Assembly (NCBI RefSeq): GCF_000716605.1
Contig: NZ_JNXE01000049.1
Coordinates: 1-61,636 of the forward strand
Source: Streptomyces sp. NRRL F-525
GTDB lineage: Bacteria > Actinomycetota > Actinomycetes > Streptomycetales > Streptomycetaceae
Direction of reading: 5' to 3'
Length of the DNA stretch: 61,636 bases
Of the stretch, positions 55,353-61,636 are shown piece after piece. A program made the translations under genes and the position numbers. Numbering within the stretch: position 1 is the stretch's first letter; each line of letters opens with the position of its first letter. The notes under the pieces were generated by a model, which was not told where the DNA came from, searched no databases, and saw only the letters and a program-made list of their open reading frames with translations.

Positions 55353-58235
55353 TCAGCCGAGCAGGATCCCGCGCACGTCCTCGGCGTCCGGGTGGCCGGT
55401 CTCCTCCAGCAGCGCGAGGGCCGACCGCAGCGCCTCGCGGGCCGCGTCGCGGTCGCCGGTGGCGCGGTGGGTGTCGGCGAGGTGACGCAGGACGTCGGCC
55501 TCGAGATAGCGGTCGCCCATCGCGGCGAACAGGCGCGCCGACCGCTCGAACCGCTCGACGGCCTCGGCGTACCGGCCGAGGTGGTGGTAGGCGTAACCGA
55601 TGGTGTCCTGCGTCGAGGCCGATCCGTAGGGGTCGCCCGTCTCGTCGTAGAGGAGGAGGCTCTCCCGGCAGCGGTCGAGGGCTGTCGCGTGGTCGCCGAT
55701 CAGGATGTACGTCCAGGCGACCTGGTTGAGCACCCCGGCTTCGCCGTTGCGGTCGCCCTCGGCCCGGAACAGCGCGCGGGCCTGTGCGTAGTGGTCGACG
55801 GCGGCGGTGCGCCGGTCCGTCCGGTTGGCCAGGTAGGCGAGGGCACGATGGACGCGGGCCCGGCCGAGCGGGTCGCCGACGGCACGGAACAGGTCCAGCG
55901 CGCGTTCGAGGCAGCCCGCCGCGGGCTCCGCGTGGTGGAACTGCGCGTGGGCCATGCCCAGGCCGCACAGGGAGTACGCCTGGCCGAGGGGGTCGCCGAG
56001 CCGCTGGGCCGCCGCCAGCGCCGCGCTGTTGATCTCCAGGAGGTCGTGCCAGAAGCCGAGCCGGTTGAAGTAGACGTCCAGGGCCGCGGCGGTGCGCCAG
56101 GCGTGTTCGTCGTAGCCGTGGGCGGCGGCGTGCCCGACGATCGCGCGCAGGACGTACCGCTCCGTGCGCAGCCAGGCGGTCGCCCGCGCCCGGTCGTCGA
56201 ACCGCAGGGGCTCGCTGCCCGTCGCACCCGGCGGCAGGGCGATCGGCTCGCGGAACGGATCGAGCACCGAGGAGGCGTTGTGGGCGGTGCGCAGGAAGTG
56301 GTCGTGCATCCTCAGCAGCGCCGCGCCGCGGGTGCTCCCGTCGTCCTCGGCGTCGGCGAGTTCCCCGGCGTAGGCGCGCAGCAGGTCGTGCAGGACGAAC
56401 CGGCCCGGGGCCCGTTCGATGAGCAGGCTCGCCCCGGTCAACTCGCTCAGCAGGGCGCGGACTTCACGGGGTGGCGCACCGGTCAGCGCGGTGGCCGCGG
56501 CGGTGGTGATGTCGGGGCCGGGATGCAGGGCGAGCCGGCGGAAGAGTCCGGCCGCCCCGGGCGACAGCGCCCGGTACGACCAGGAGAACACGGCGCGGGC
56601 GTCGGTCCCGGCGTCGTCGCCGACGAACGCGTCGAGGCTGCCGTGGTGGTAGCGGAGTTCCCCGACGACGTCGGCGAGCCGGAAACCGGGGTGGTGGGCG
56701 GCGCGGGCCGCGACGATGGCCAGGGCCAGCGGCAGCCGGGCGCACAGGTCGGCGATCGCGGCGGCGGCCTCCGGTTCGGCGTCGACCCGGGCGCGGCCCA
56801 GCCGCCGGGTCAGTAACTCGTACGCTTCCCCGGCGCTGAGCAGACCCAGCGTGAGCGGATGCGCCCCGTGCCCCGCGACCAGGCCGCCGAGCCGGCTGCG
56901 GCTGGTGACGACGACGAGGCTGCCGGGTGTGCCGGGCAGCAGCGGCCGTACCTGCCCGGCGTCCCGGGCGTTGTCCAGCACGATCAGGACGCGCCGGTCG
57001 GCGAGGACGCTGCGGTAGAGGGCGGCCCGCGCGTCGAGTCCCTCCGGGACGGCCTGCGGGGCGACGCCGAGCGCCACGAGGAACATCTCGATCGCGGAGC
57101 CGGGCAGCATCCGGGAGCCGTGCGGGTCGTAGCCGCGGAGGTTGACGTAGAGGCTGCCGTCGGGGAAGCGGCGGGCGATCCGGTGGGCCCAGTGCACGGC
57201 GAGCGTGGTCTTGCCGGCCCCCGCCAGGCCGTCGACGACGGCGACGACCGCGGTGCCGGGCGGGCCGTCGCCCTCGGGCAACAGCGCGGCGACGTGGTCG
57301 AGTTCGGCACGGCGACCGGTGAACAGGGGGAGATCGGCGGGGAGTTGGGCAGGGCCTGCGGCTCCGGTCCGGCGGGCCGGAGCGGGCGGGTCCGGTTCCG
57401 GAGGGGGCCCGGCACCGGAACCGGGCGGGGCGGGGGTGCCACCGGGCGCTCCGGCGAGCGCGGGGTCCCCGGCCAGCAGCCGTGCGTGGACGGCGCGCAG
57501 GGAGGGGCCCGGCTCGATGCCGAGTTCGTCGACCAGCGTGCGGCGCGTCCTCGCGTAGGCCTCCAGCGCCTCGGCCCGCCGGCCGCACCGGTACAGGGCG
57601 GTCAGCAGCAGTTCGCTCACGGCCTCGCGCAGCGGATGCGCCTCGCGCAGTGCCAGCAGTTCCGGCACCACCGCCTCGTGGCGGCCCAGTTCCAGCTCCA
57701 GGGACAGCCTCAACTCCTGGGCGCCCAGCCGCCGTTCGGCAAGGTCGGCCCGCGCGGCCCCGGCGTACGGACCCGGCACTCCGGCCAGGGCCGTACCGTC
57801 CCCGGCAGGCGGCACCGTACGCAGCGACCGGACCGCGCCGGGCCGGTCACCGGCGGCCCGGCGGCGCTCCGCCTCCGCCACCGCCTCCTCGAACTCGGCC
57901 AGGTCGCTCACGACGCTGGCGGTCCGCAGGGCGTATCCGTCCCCGATGGAGACCAGGAGGTCGGACGGCCGCCCCGATGTCCGCCCCGGCTCCAGTAGCT
58001 TGCGGAGCCGGGAGACGTAGGTGCGCACCATCGCGACAGCGCCCGGCGGCGGCCGCGTGCCCCAGACCCCGTCCACGAGATCGGCCACGGCGACCGCCTG
58101 TCCCCGGCTCAGCAGCAGCAGCGCGAGCACGGCACGCTGCTGCGGGGAGCCGAGCACCAGTTCGGCGGGACCCCGCCAGGCCCGCAGCGGGCCGAGCAGG
58201 GAGAACCGGAGGGCCTCTGGTCCACTTTCCTCCAC
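55353..58235 (-). CDS. AfsR-like SARP regulator with NB-ARC and TPR domains (right copy), TTA-containing
   Basis: 960 residues with the same plan as the left copy: SARP DNA-binding domain (about 9-105, LRFSLLGPLRAWRGPAELVL; SIGDGYALRTA), activation domain (about 110-260), Pro-rich linker, NB-ARC ATPase (P-loop DGLAGAGKTTLAVHWAHRIA near 335-345; VLIVLDNARDAGQ) and TPR repeats (about 700-950, YAEAVERFERSARLFAAMGD type). Residue 474 (within EAYELLTRRLG) is a TTA codon (56814-56816), so full translation should require the bldA tRNA. It ends 1 bp after the convergent ECF gene stop and is divergent from the second ECF gene. Confidence 0.94.
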   Translation of the reverse strand: MEESGPEALRFSLLGPLRAWRGPAELVLGSPQQRAVLALLLLSRGQAVAVADLVDGVWGTRPPPGAVAMVRTYVSRLRKLLEPGRTSGRPSDLLVSIGDGYALRTASVVSDLAEFEEAVAEAERRRAAGDRPGAVRSLRTVPPAGDGTALAGVPGPYAGAARADLAERRLGAQELRLSLELELGRHEAVVPELLALREAHPLREAVSELLLTALYRCGRRAEALEAYARTRRTLVDELGIEPGPSLRAVHARLLAGDPALAGAPGGTPAPPGSGAGPPPEPDPPAPARRTGAAGPAQLPADLPLFTGRRAELDHVAALLPEGDGPPGTAVVAVVDGLAGAGKTTLAVHWAHRIARRFPDGSLYVNLRGYDPHGSRMLPGSAIEMFLVALGVAPQAVPEGLDARAALYRSVLADRRVLIVLDNARDAGQVRPLLPGTPGSLVVVTSRSRLGGLVAGHGAHPLTLGLLSAGEAYELLTRRLGRARVDAEPEAAAAIADLCARLPLALAIVAARAAHHPGFRLADVVGELRYHHGSLDAFVGDDAGTDARAVFSWSYRALSPGAAGLFRRLALHPGPDITTAAATALTGAPPREVRALLSELTGASLLIERAPGRFVLHDLLRAYAGELADAEDDGSTRGAALLRMHDHFLRTAHNASSVLDPFREPIALPPGATGSEPLRFDDRARATAWLRTERYVLRAIVGHAAAHGYDEHAWRTAAALDVYFNRLGFWHDLLEINSAALAAAQRLGDPLGQAYSLCGLGMAHAQFHHAEPAAGCLERALDLFRAVGDPLGRARVHRALAYLANRTDRRTAAVDHYAQARALFRAEGDRNGEAGVLNQVAWTYILIGDHATALDRCRESLLLYDETGDPYGSASTQDTIGYAYHHLGRYAEAVERFERSARLFAAMGDRYLEADVLRHLADTHRATGDRDAAREALRSALALLEETGHPDAEDVRGILLG

Positions 58236-58500
58236 GGTGCAGGACAGTAGCGGCCGCGATGCCGACCGTCAGGCGAAGAGGCGATCCGGTGCCGGCCACG
58301 GCCCCGCCGCCCACACGGCACCGGACCGCGGACCAACCGGACCGAAGATACTGTTATCCCTTCTCATTTTCTCATTCAAACGAAGGAAGGGTGTGATGCG
58401 CGGGTTAACCACCTCCCCCCAGGGCAGAAAGCCGTTGTTTCCGCCGGAGAATGAAAAGGAAGGGCGCGGGGGTGGAAAGAGTGGAGGGGATTTTCGTGCC
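58236..58500. promoter_or_regulatory. Divergent regulatory region, unusually AT-rich in its right half
   Basis: 265 bp between the right AfsR-like gene and the TTA-containing ECF gene. Positions about 58345-58395 (gaagatactgttatccc, ttctcattttctcattc) are far more AT-rich than the surroundings. I see no copy of the TGAACC/CCGTTG promoter here. The region must hold both divergent promoters and is a likely binding place for regulators. Confidence 0.5.
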
Positions 58501-59067
58501 ATGAGGGCATGCGTGAACCCAATCGCCGGGAACATTTCTTTCGTTCGATCATTGGTGATACGCATGCACTTATGCCGCGATTCCTACTGGACTGAGGTCC
58601 TTCAGCATCGCGAGCGCCTCCTGCGTCTGGTGCGGCGCCGGCTGCCCAATCCACACGACGCCGAGGACTGCGTCCAGGAGGCCATGCTGCGGGCGGCGAC
58701 CCACCGTGACCTGGACCGCGACCGGCTCGGGGCGTTCCTGACCACGGTCGCCATGCGGCTGTGCATCGACAGCTACCGGGAACGCGAGCGCTGGCAGCGG
58801 CTGCTGCTGCGCATCACCGACGGGGAGCCGGAGATGCTGGAGGAAGCCGTCTGCGACCAGGAATTCGGTCGCTGGCTGCTCCGGCAGGCCGGCCAGCTCC
58901 GGGGCCGTGAGCGGCAGGTGATGCTCGCGCGGGCCGACGGTATCTCCATCGTCGAGTTCGCCCGCATCAACCAGATCTCCGTAAAGGCCGCCGAGGGTGC
59001 TTTCACACGTGGCAGAGCGAGGCTCCGGCACATGTGCACCCAGTCTCTGGGCGAATCCTGCGGATGA
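58501..59067 (+). CDS. ECF RNA polymerase sigma factor, TTA-containing
   Basis: 188 residues from ATG 58501 (GGAGGGG about 11 nt upstream); ATG 58564 and GTG 58555 are alternatives that would start closer to the sigma domain but lack a site. Region 2 (HRERLLRLVRRRLPNPHDAE, DCVQEAMLRAATHRDLDRD, LTTVAMRLCIDSYRERERW) and region 4 (GRERQVMLARADGISIVEFA, RINQISVKAAEGAFTRGRAR) are clear. Leu24 is TTA (58570-58572), the third codon after the internal ATG, so translation depends on bldA whichever start is used. No anti-sigma gene adjoins. It is the second candidate to read the locus promoter series. The gene ends 14 bp before a hairpin. Confidence 0.92.
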   Translation: MRACVNPIAGNISFVRSLVIRMHLCRDSYWTEVLQHRERLLRLVRRRLPNPHDAEDCVQEAMLRAATHRDLDRDRLGAFLTTVAMRLCIDSYRERERWQRLLLRITDGEPEMLEEAVCDQEFGRWLLRQAGQLRGRERQVMLARADGISIVEFARINQISVKAAEGAFTRGRARLRHMCTQSLGESCG

Positions 59068-59080
59068 CCGAAAAATGGTT

Positions 59081-59108
59081 GGGCATTCTGGCCTGTTCCA
59101 GAATGCCC
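59081..59108. terminator. Hairpin after the TTA-containing sigma gene
   Basis: GGGCATTCTGG (59081-59091) and CCAGAATGCCC (59098-59108) form a perfect 11-bp stem with a 6-nt loop, 14 bp after the sigma stop and 23 bp before the next start. It may terminate the sigma transcript or act as an intercistronic or leader structure for the next gene. Confidence 0.75.
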
Positions 59109-59130
59109 CTAGGGAAGGACACCCGAAAAA

Positions 59131-59745
59131 GTGGCTGACAAACCGAGCACGCAGGACACCATCAAGAACTTACTCGGCGACATCGCCGACAGTTCCAACA
59201 AGGCGTTCAACGATTTCCTCGACCCGCCGAACAAGTCGAAGAAGTCCGACTTCCCGGACTGGTTCGGCTCCGGCAATCCGATGGCGGCCCTCGCCGGGAC
59301 GCCCCTCGGGGCGCTCCAGGCGATGGCGGCGTTCGGCGGCATGAACCCCGTGGCCGCGCTCGCCGGCGCCAACCCGCTCGCCCTCCTGGCGGGCGCCTCC
59401 TCCGACCGGGGCTCCGGCTCGGTGAACCCCCTGGCCGCCCTCGCGAACGCCAACCCGCTCGCCGCGCTGGCGGGCGCGACCCATCCGGCGGCGGCCCTCG
59501 CCGGGCTGGCCGGCGCGTCCAACTCCTCCAACAATCCCCTCGCGGCCTTCGGCCAGCTCGCCGGCGCGGCGGCCGGACTGCCCGGTGCCGTGGGCGGTCT
59601 CGGCGGCCTGGCCGAGTCCCTGGCGACCCTGCCCCAGCAGATCGCCAAACTGACCGACCTGCTCTCCACGCTGGTCGGCGCCCTGGACACCATCAGCGAT
59701 GTCGCGGCGAGTGCCGGAGTCCGTCCGCCGGCCAAGAAGGGATGA
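59131..59745 (+). CDS. Ala/Leu/Pro repeat protein of unknown function, TTA-containing
   Basis: 204 residues, no signal peptide. A polar N-terminus (MADKPSTQDTIKNLLGDIAD, with SKKSDFPDWFG near 36) is followed by repeated units of the type NPLAALAGA / NPVAALAGANPLALLAGA (about residues 49-150), an amphipathic Gly/Ala/Leu helix, and a C-terminal helix (LPQQIAKLTDLLSTLVGALD). I know no family. Tandem short hydrophobic repeats could form a solenoid or bind membranes or granules, a little like phasins. Leu14 is TTA (59170-59172). The GTG start has only a distant AAGGA site. The AarF-like kinase gene follows after 93 bp. Confidence 0.78.
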   Translation: MADKPSTQDTIKNLLGDIADSSNKAFNDFLDPPNKSKKSDFPDWFGSGNPMAALAGTPLGALQAMAAFGGMNPVAALAGANPLALLAGASSDRGSGSVNPLAALANANPLAALAGATHPAAALAGLAGASNSSNNPLAAFGQLAGAAAGLPGAVGGLGGLAESLATLPQQIAKLTDLLSTLVGALDTISDVAASAGVRPPAKKG

Positions 59746-59838
59746 CCGACGCCGTCCTGTCACCAGGCCGTTGACCCGCGGTCCGGGCCCGGTGCGCCGG
59801 GCCGGCTGCCGCAGAACCCTTAGGAGGGAACCCGCGTC

Positions 59839-61392
59839 GTGAGGACCTTGATCGGCGACCGGCTCCGGCTGGTCGTGAAGGTGCTGGGCAGTCTGATCGC
59901 CGACGAGGTCGGTCATACGGCGCGGGAACGCGGCAGATCCAAGGGGAACGGCCGGTCCCCGGCGGAGGAGGAGGAATCCGCCGCCGGGGACGCCCAACGA
60001 CGAGCCAGGGCCGTACGAAAAGCCCTGGAGAGCCTCGGCCCCTTCTACGTGAAGCTCGGCCAGATCCTCTCCACCCGGCCGGACATGGTGCCGCCCTCGA
60101 TGATCGCCGAGTTCCAGAACCTGCACGACCAGGTCGACGTGCAGCCGTTCTCCCTGTTCGAGCCGGTCCTGGAGAGGGATCTCGGACCGGACTGGAAGCT
60201 CAGGTTCGACGACATCGACACCACCAAGCCCCTCGGGGCGGCCTCGCTGGCCCAGGTCTACAAGGTGACCCTGCCCGGGGGCAGACCGGCCGTGGTGAAG
60301 ATCCAGCGGCCGGAGATCCGCGAGGCGGTCCGGGCCGACATGGCCCTGCTGCGCCGGGCCTCCCGCATCGTGGCCCGCGCGGCACCCCGCTTCAACGAGG
60401 TCATCGACGTCGAGGCGATGCTGGGCTCGATCTTCGACGCCATGGAACCCGAACTGGACTTCACCGGCGAGGCCCGCAACATGGAGGAGGGCCGGGAGGC
60501 GGCCCGCGACTTCAGCACCCTGGCCGTCCCCGAGGTCCTCCTGGCCACACCCCGGGTGCTGGTGCAGTCGATGGCTCCCGGCATGTCCGTACGGCATCTG
60601 GACCCCAGGTCGTTCAGCGACAGCGAGCGCACCGACATCGGCAAGGACCTGCTGCGGTTCATGTACCGCGGCTACTTCGTGCAGCGGACGTTCCACGCGG
60701 ACCCGCACGCGGGCAACGTCTTCGCGCTGCCCGGGGGTCCCGCGACCCTGATCGACTGGGGCATGGTCGGACGCCTGGACAAGCGGACCAGCCTCCAACT
60801 GCTGCCGCTGCTCATGGCGTTGGCGCAGAACGACGGACACGGACTGGCCCGCGCCTGGGCCGACATGGGCAAACTCACCGCGTGGGCGAACCTGCCGGCG
60901 TTCGCCGCCGACATGGCGGCGCTGGTCCCCAAGATCTCCAGCGCCTCGCTGGGCGAACTCAACTTCGGCGTATCGCTCACCACGGTGCTGGAGAAGGCCA
61001 CCAAGCGGGGCATCGGCTCGGCGCCCTCGATCTCCCTGCTGGGCAAGTCCTTCGCCAACCTCGAAGGCTCGGTGCGCTGCCTGGCGCCCGAGCTGTCGCT
61101 CGCGGAGATCTTCAAGGGCGAGGTCCGCGGCATCGTGATGTCCCTGCTGGGCGAGTTCATCTCGCTGGAGCAACTGGGCCGTACGGCAATGGACTTGATG
61201 GTCACGGCCACCACCAGCCCCGAGCAGCTGCGCGGCCTGCTGGCCGACGCGTCCAACCGGCGCTTCGCCCTCCAGGTCCACCACCCGAGGACCCCGGCCG
61301 CCCTGGGAGGCGAACGCGGCTCCTCCTACGCGGGGTTGATCGCCCTGGGCGCCATGGCCCTGCTGCTGGACCACCGCCGTCGGTCCCGCTGA
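59839..61392 (+). CDS. ABC1/AarF/UbiB-family atypical kinase
   Basis: 517 residues. The family motifs are all present: KxGQ region 'FYVKLGQILSTRPDMVP' (about 72-90), the Ala-rich loop PLGAASLAQVYKV (about 133-145), invariant Lys in AVVKIQRPE, catalytic THFHADPHAGNVF-like TFHADPHAGNVFALP (about 290), and LIDWGMVGRL for metal binding. A C-terminal hydrophobic segment (YAGLIALGAMALLL) anchors it in the membrane. Such kinases/ATPases support lipid or isoprenoid-quinone metabolism. AGGAGGG precedes GTG 59839. Whether it works with the repeat protein upstream is unknown. Confidence 0.94.
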   Translation: MRTLIGDRLRLVVKVLGSLIADEVGHTARERGRSKGNGRSPAEEEESAAGDAQRRARAVRKALESLGPFYVKLGQILSTRPDMVPPSMIAEFQNLHDQVDVQPFSLFEPVLERDLGPDWKLRFDDIDTTKPLGAASLAQVYKVTLPGGRPAVVKIQRPEIREAVRADMALLRRASRIVARAAPRFNEVIDVEAMLGSIFDAMEPELDFTGEARNMEEGREAARDFSTLAVPEVLLATPRVLVQSMAPGMSVRHLDPRSFSDSERTDIGKDLLRFMYRGYFVQRTFHADPHAGNVFALPGGPATLIDWGMVGRLDKRTSLQLLPLLMALAQNDGHGLARAWADMGKLTAWANLPAFAADMAALVPKISSASLGELNFGVSLTTVLEKATKRGIGSAPSISLLGKSFANLEGSVRCLAPELSLAEIFKGEVRGIVMSLLGEFISLEQLGRTAMDLMVTATTSPEQLRGLLADASNRRFALQVHHPRTPAALGGERGSSYAGLIALGAMALLLDHRRRSR

Positions 61393-61514
61393 CGCGTCCG
61401 GCTCCCGCCGCGCACCCAGCCGCGACCACCCGACAGGAACCCGTCCCGGACGTCCCCCGGGCTCCCGCCCCGACCGCCCGCCGGACTCCCGCCTGAGGCA
61501 TCCACTCGGCCCCT

Positions 61515-61636
61515 GCCTCGACCACCGGCCAGCCACCCGCCTCAGGCACCCTCCAGGCCCCGCCTCGACCACCCGCCAGCCACCCCGCCTCAGGCATCCG
61601 CCAGGCCCCTGCCACAGCCCCCCGCCAGGCTCCCGC
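61515..61636. repeat. Tandem 47-49-bp repeat at the window end
   Basis: Two near-identical units (61515-61561 and 61562-61610), each reading GCCTCGACCACC(G/C)GCCAGCC and continuing to GCCTCAGGCA(C/T)CC(T/G)CCAGGCCCC, then a diverged partial third unit to the window edge. It lies downstream of the AarF-like gene. The minus strand has an open frame across it, but I see no start context or family, so I treat it as non-coding. Confidence 0.65.

Noticed and set aside
58514..58545. TGAACC followed by TCGTTC near the start of the TTA-containing sigma gene
   Set aside because: The spacing is about 21 nt, so it does not fit the series; no evidence for autoregulation through this promoter.
59170..61572. 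800-codon open frame on the minus strand
   Set aside because: It is the antisense shadow of the repeat protein and AarF-like genes, with low-complexity Gly/Arg/Val/His composition and no family motif; high GC content makes such frames common.
1..61636. tRNA, rRNA, CRISPR arrays and insertion sequences
   Set aside because: I saw no cloverleaf-like conserved ends, rRNA words, regularly spaced repeats or transposase motifs in the window.

Overview
The window is chromosomal DNA of a streptomycete. Base composition is very GC-rich with G/C third positions. The gene content is typical of the genus: an SsgA-like protein, an xlnB-axeA xylanase/esterase pair, AfsR-type SARP regulators, several ECF sigma factors, a SpoIIE-type phosphatase, and rare TTA leucine codons in a few regulatory or secreted-protein genes. 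I found no rRNA, tRNA, CRISPR array or insertion sequence.

Layout, 1-30.9 kb (ordinary chromosome). A membrane-anchored coiled-coil protein related to the C-terminal half of TPM proteins comes first. Next are a PAS-GAF-SpoIIE-ATPase phosphatase and a separate RsbW-like ATPase, a NUDIX hydrolase, a SPOR mini-protein, a GntR regulator and a DUF4190 membrane protein. Two tandem serpin-fold genes, a secreted GH65 enzyme and a SNF2 helicase follow. After these lie a divergent SDR/LysR pair, a secreted protein, an ECF sigma factor with a membrane and Pro/Thr-rich extension, an SsgA-like protein and an FAD oxidoreductase. The section ends with the xylan-degradation pair axeA/xlnB, an M14 carboxypeptidase, and a TetR regulator divergent from an FAD hydroxylase-SDR operon.

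Layout, 30.9-61.4 kb (the interesting part). A chromosomal type IV secretion-like locus occupies this half. The core operon runs leftward from about 52.7 to 44.0 kb: a P-loop protein, two small pilin-like proteins, a VirB8-like protein, a TrbL/VirB6-like channel, an SCO6880-family protein, a VirB4-like ATPase and a VirD4-like coupling ATPase. A VirB1-like transglycosylase is transcribed divergently. No relaxase, replication or partition gene is visible. To the left lie single genes for a NlpC/P60 peptidase, a DUF4913 protein, three unrecognised proteins, a thaumatin-GH128 fusion, and a membrane protein with ChW-like surface repeats. The locus is flanked by two AfsR-like SARP-NB-ARC-TPR regulators and carries two stand-alone ECF sigma factors at its right end.

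How it may work together. Nine transcription units of this locus carry the same bipartite promoter, TGAACC - 15/16 nt - CCGTTG (or a one-base variant), on whichever strand the gene lies. A tenth copy sits without a gene in front of a hairpin. This is the shape of an ECF-sigma promoter, so one sigma factor, plausibly one of the two encoded here, probably switches on the whole locus. The right-hand AfsR-like gene, the neighbouring ECF sigma gene and the following repeat-protein gene each contain a TTA codon. I infer a possible chain from the bldA tRNA to the ECF sigma/AfsR-like regulators to the secretion machine and its co-regulated candidate substrates. That chain is a hypothesis; the promoter series and TTA codons are read directly from the sequence.
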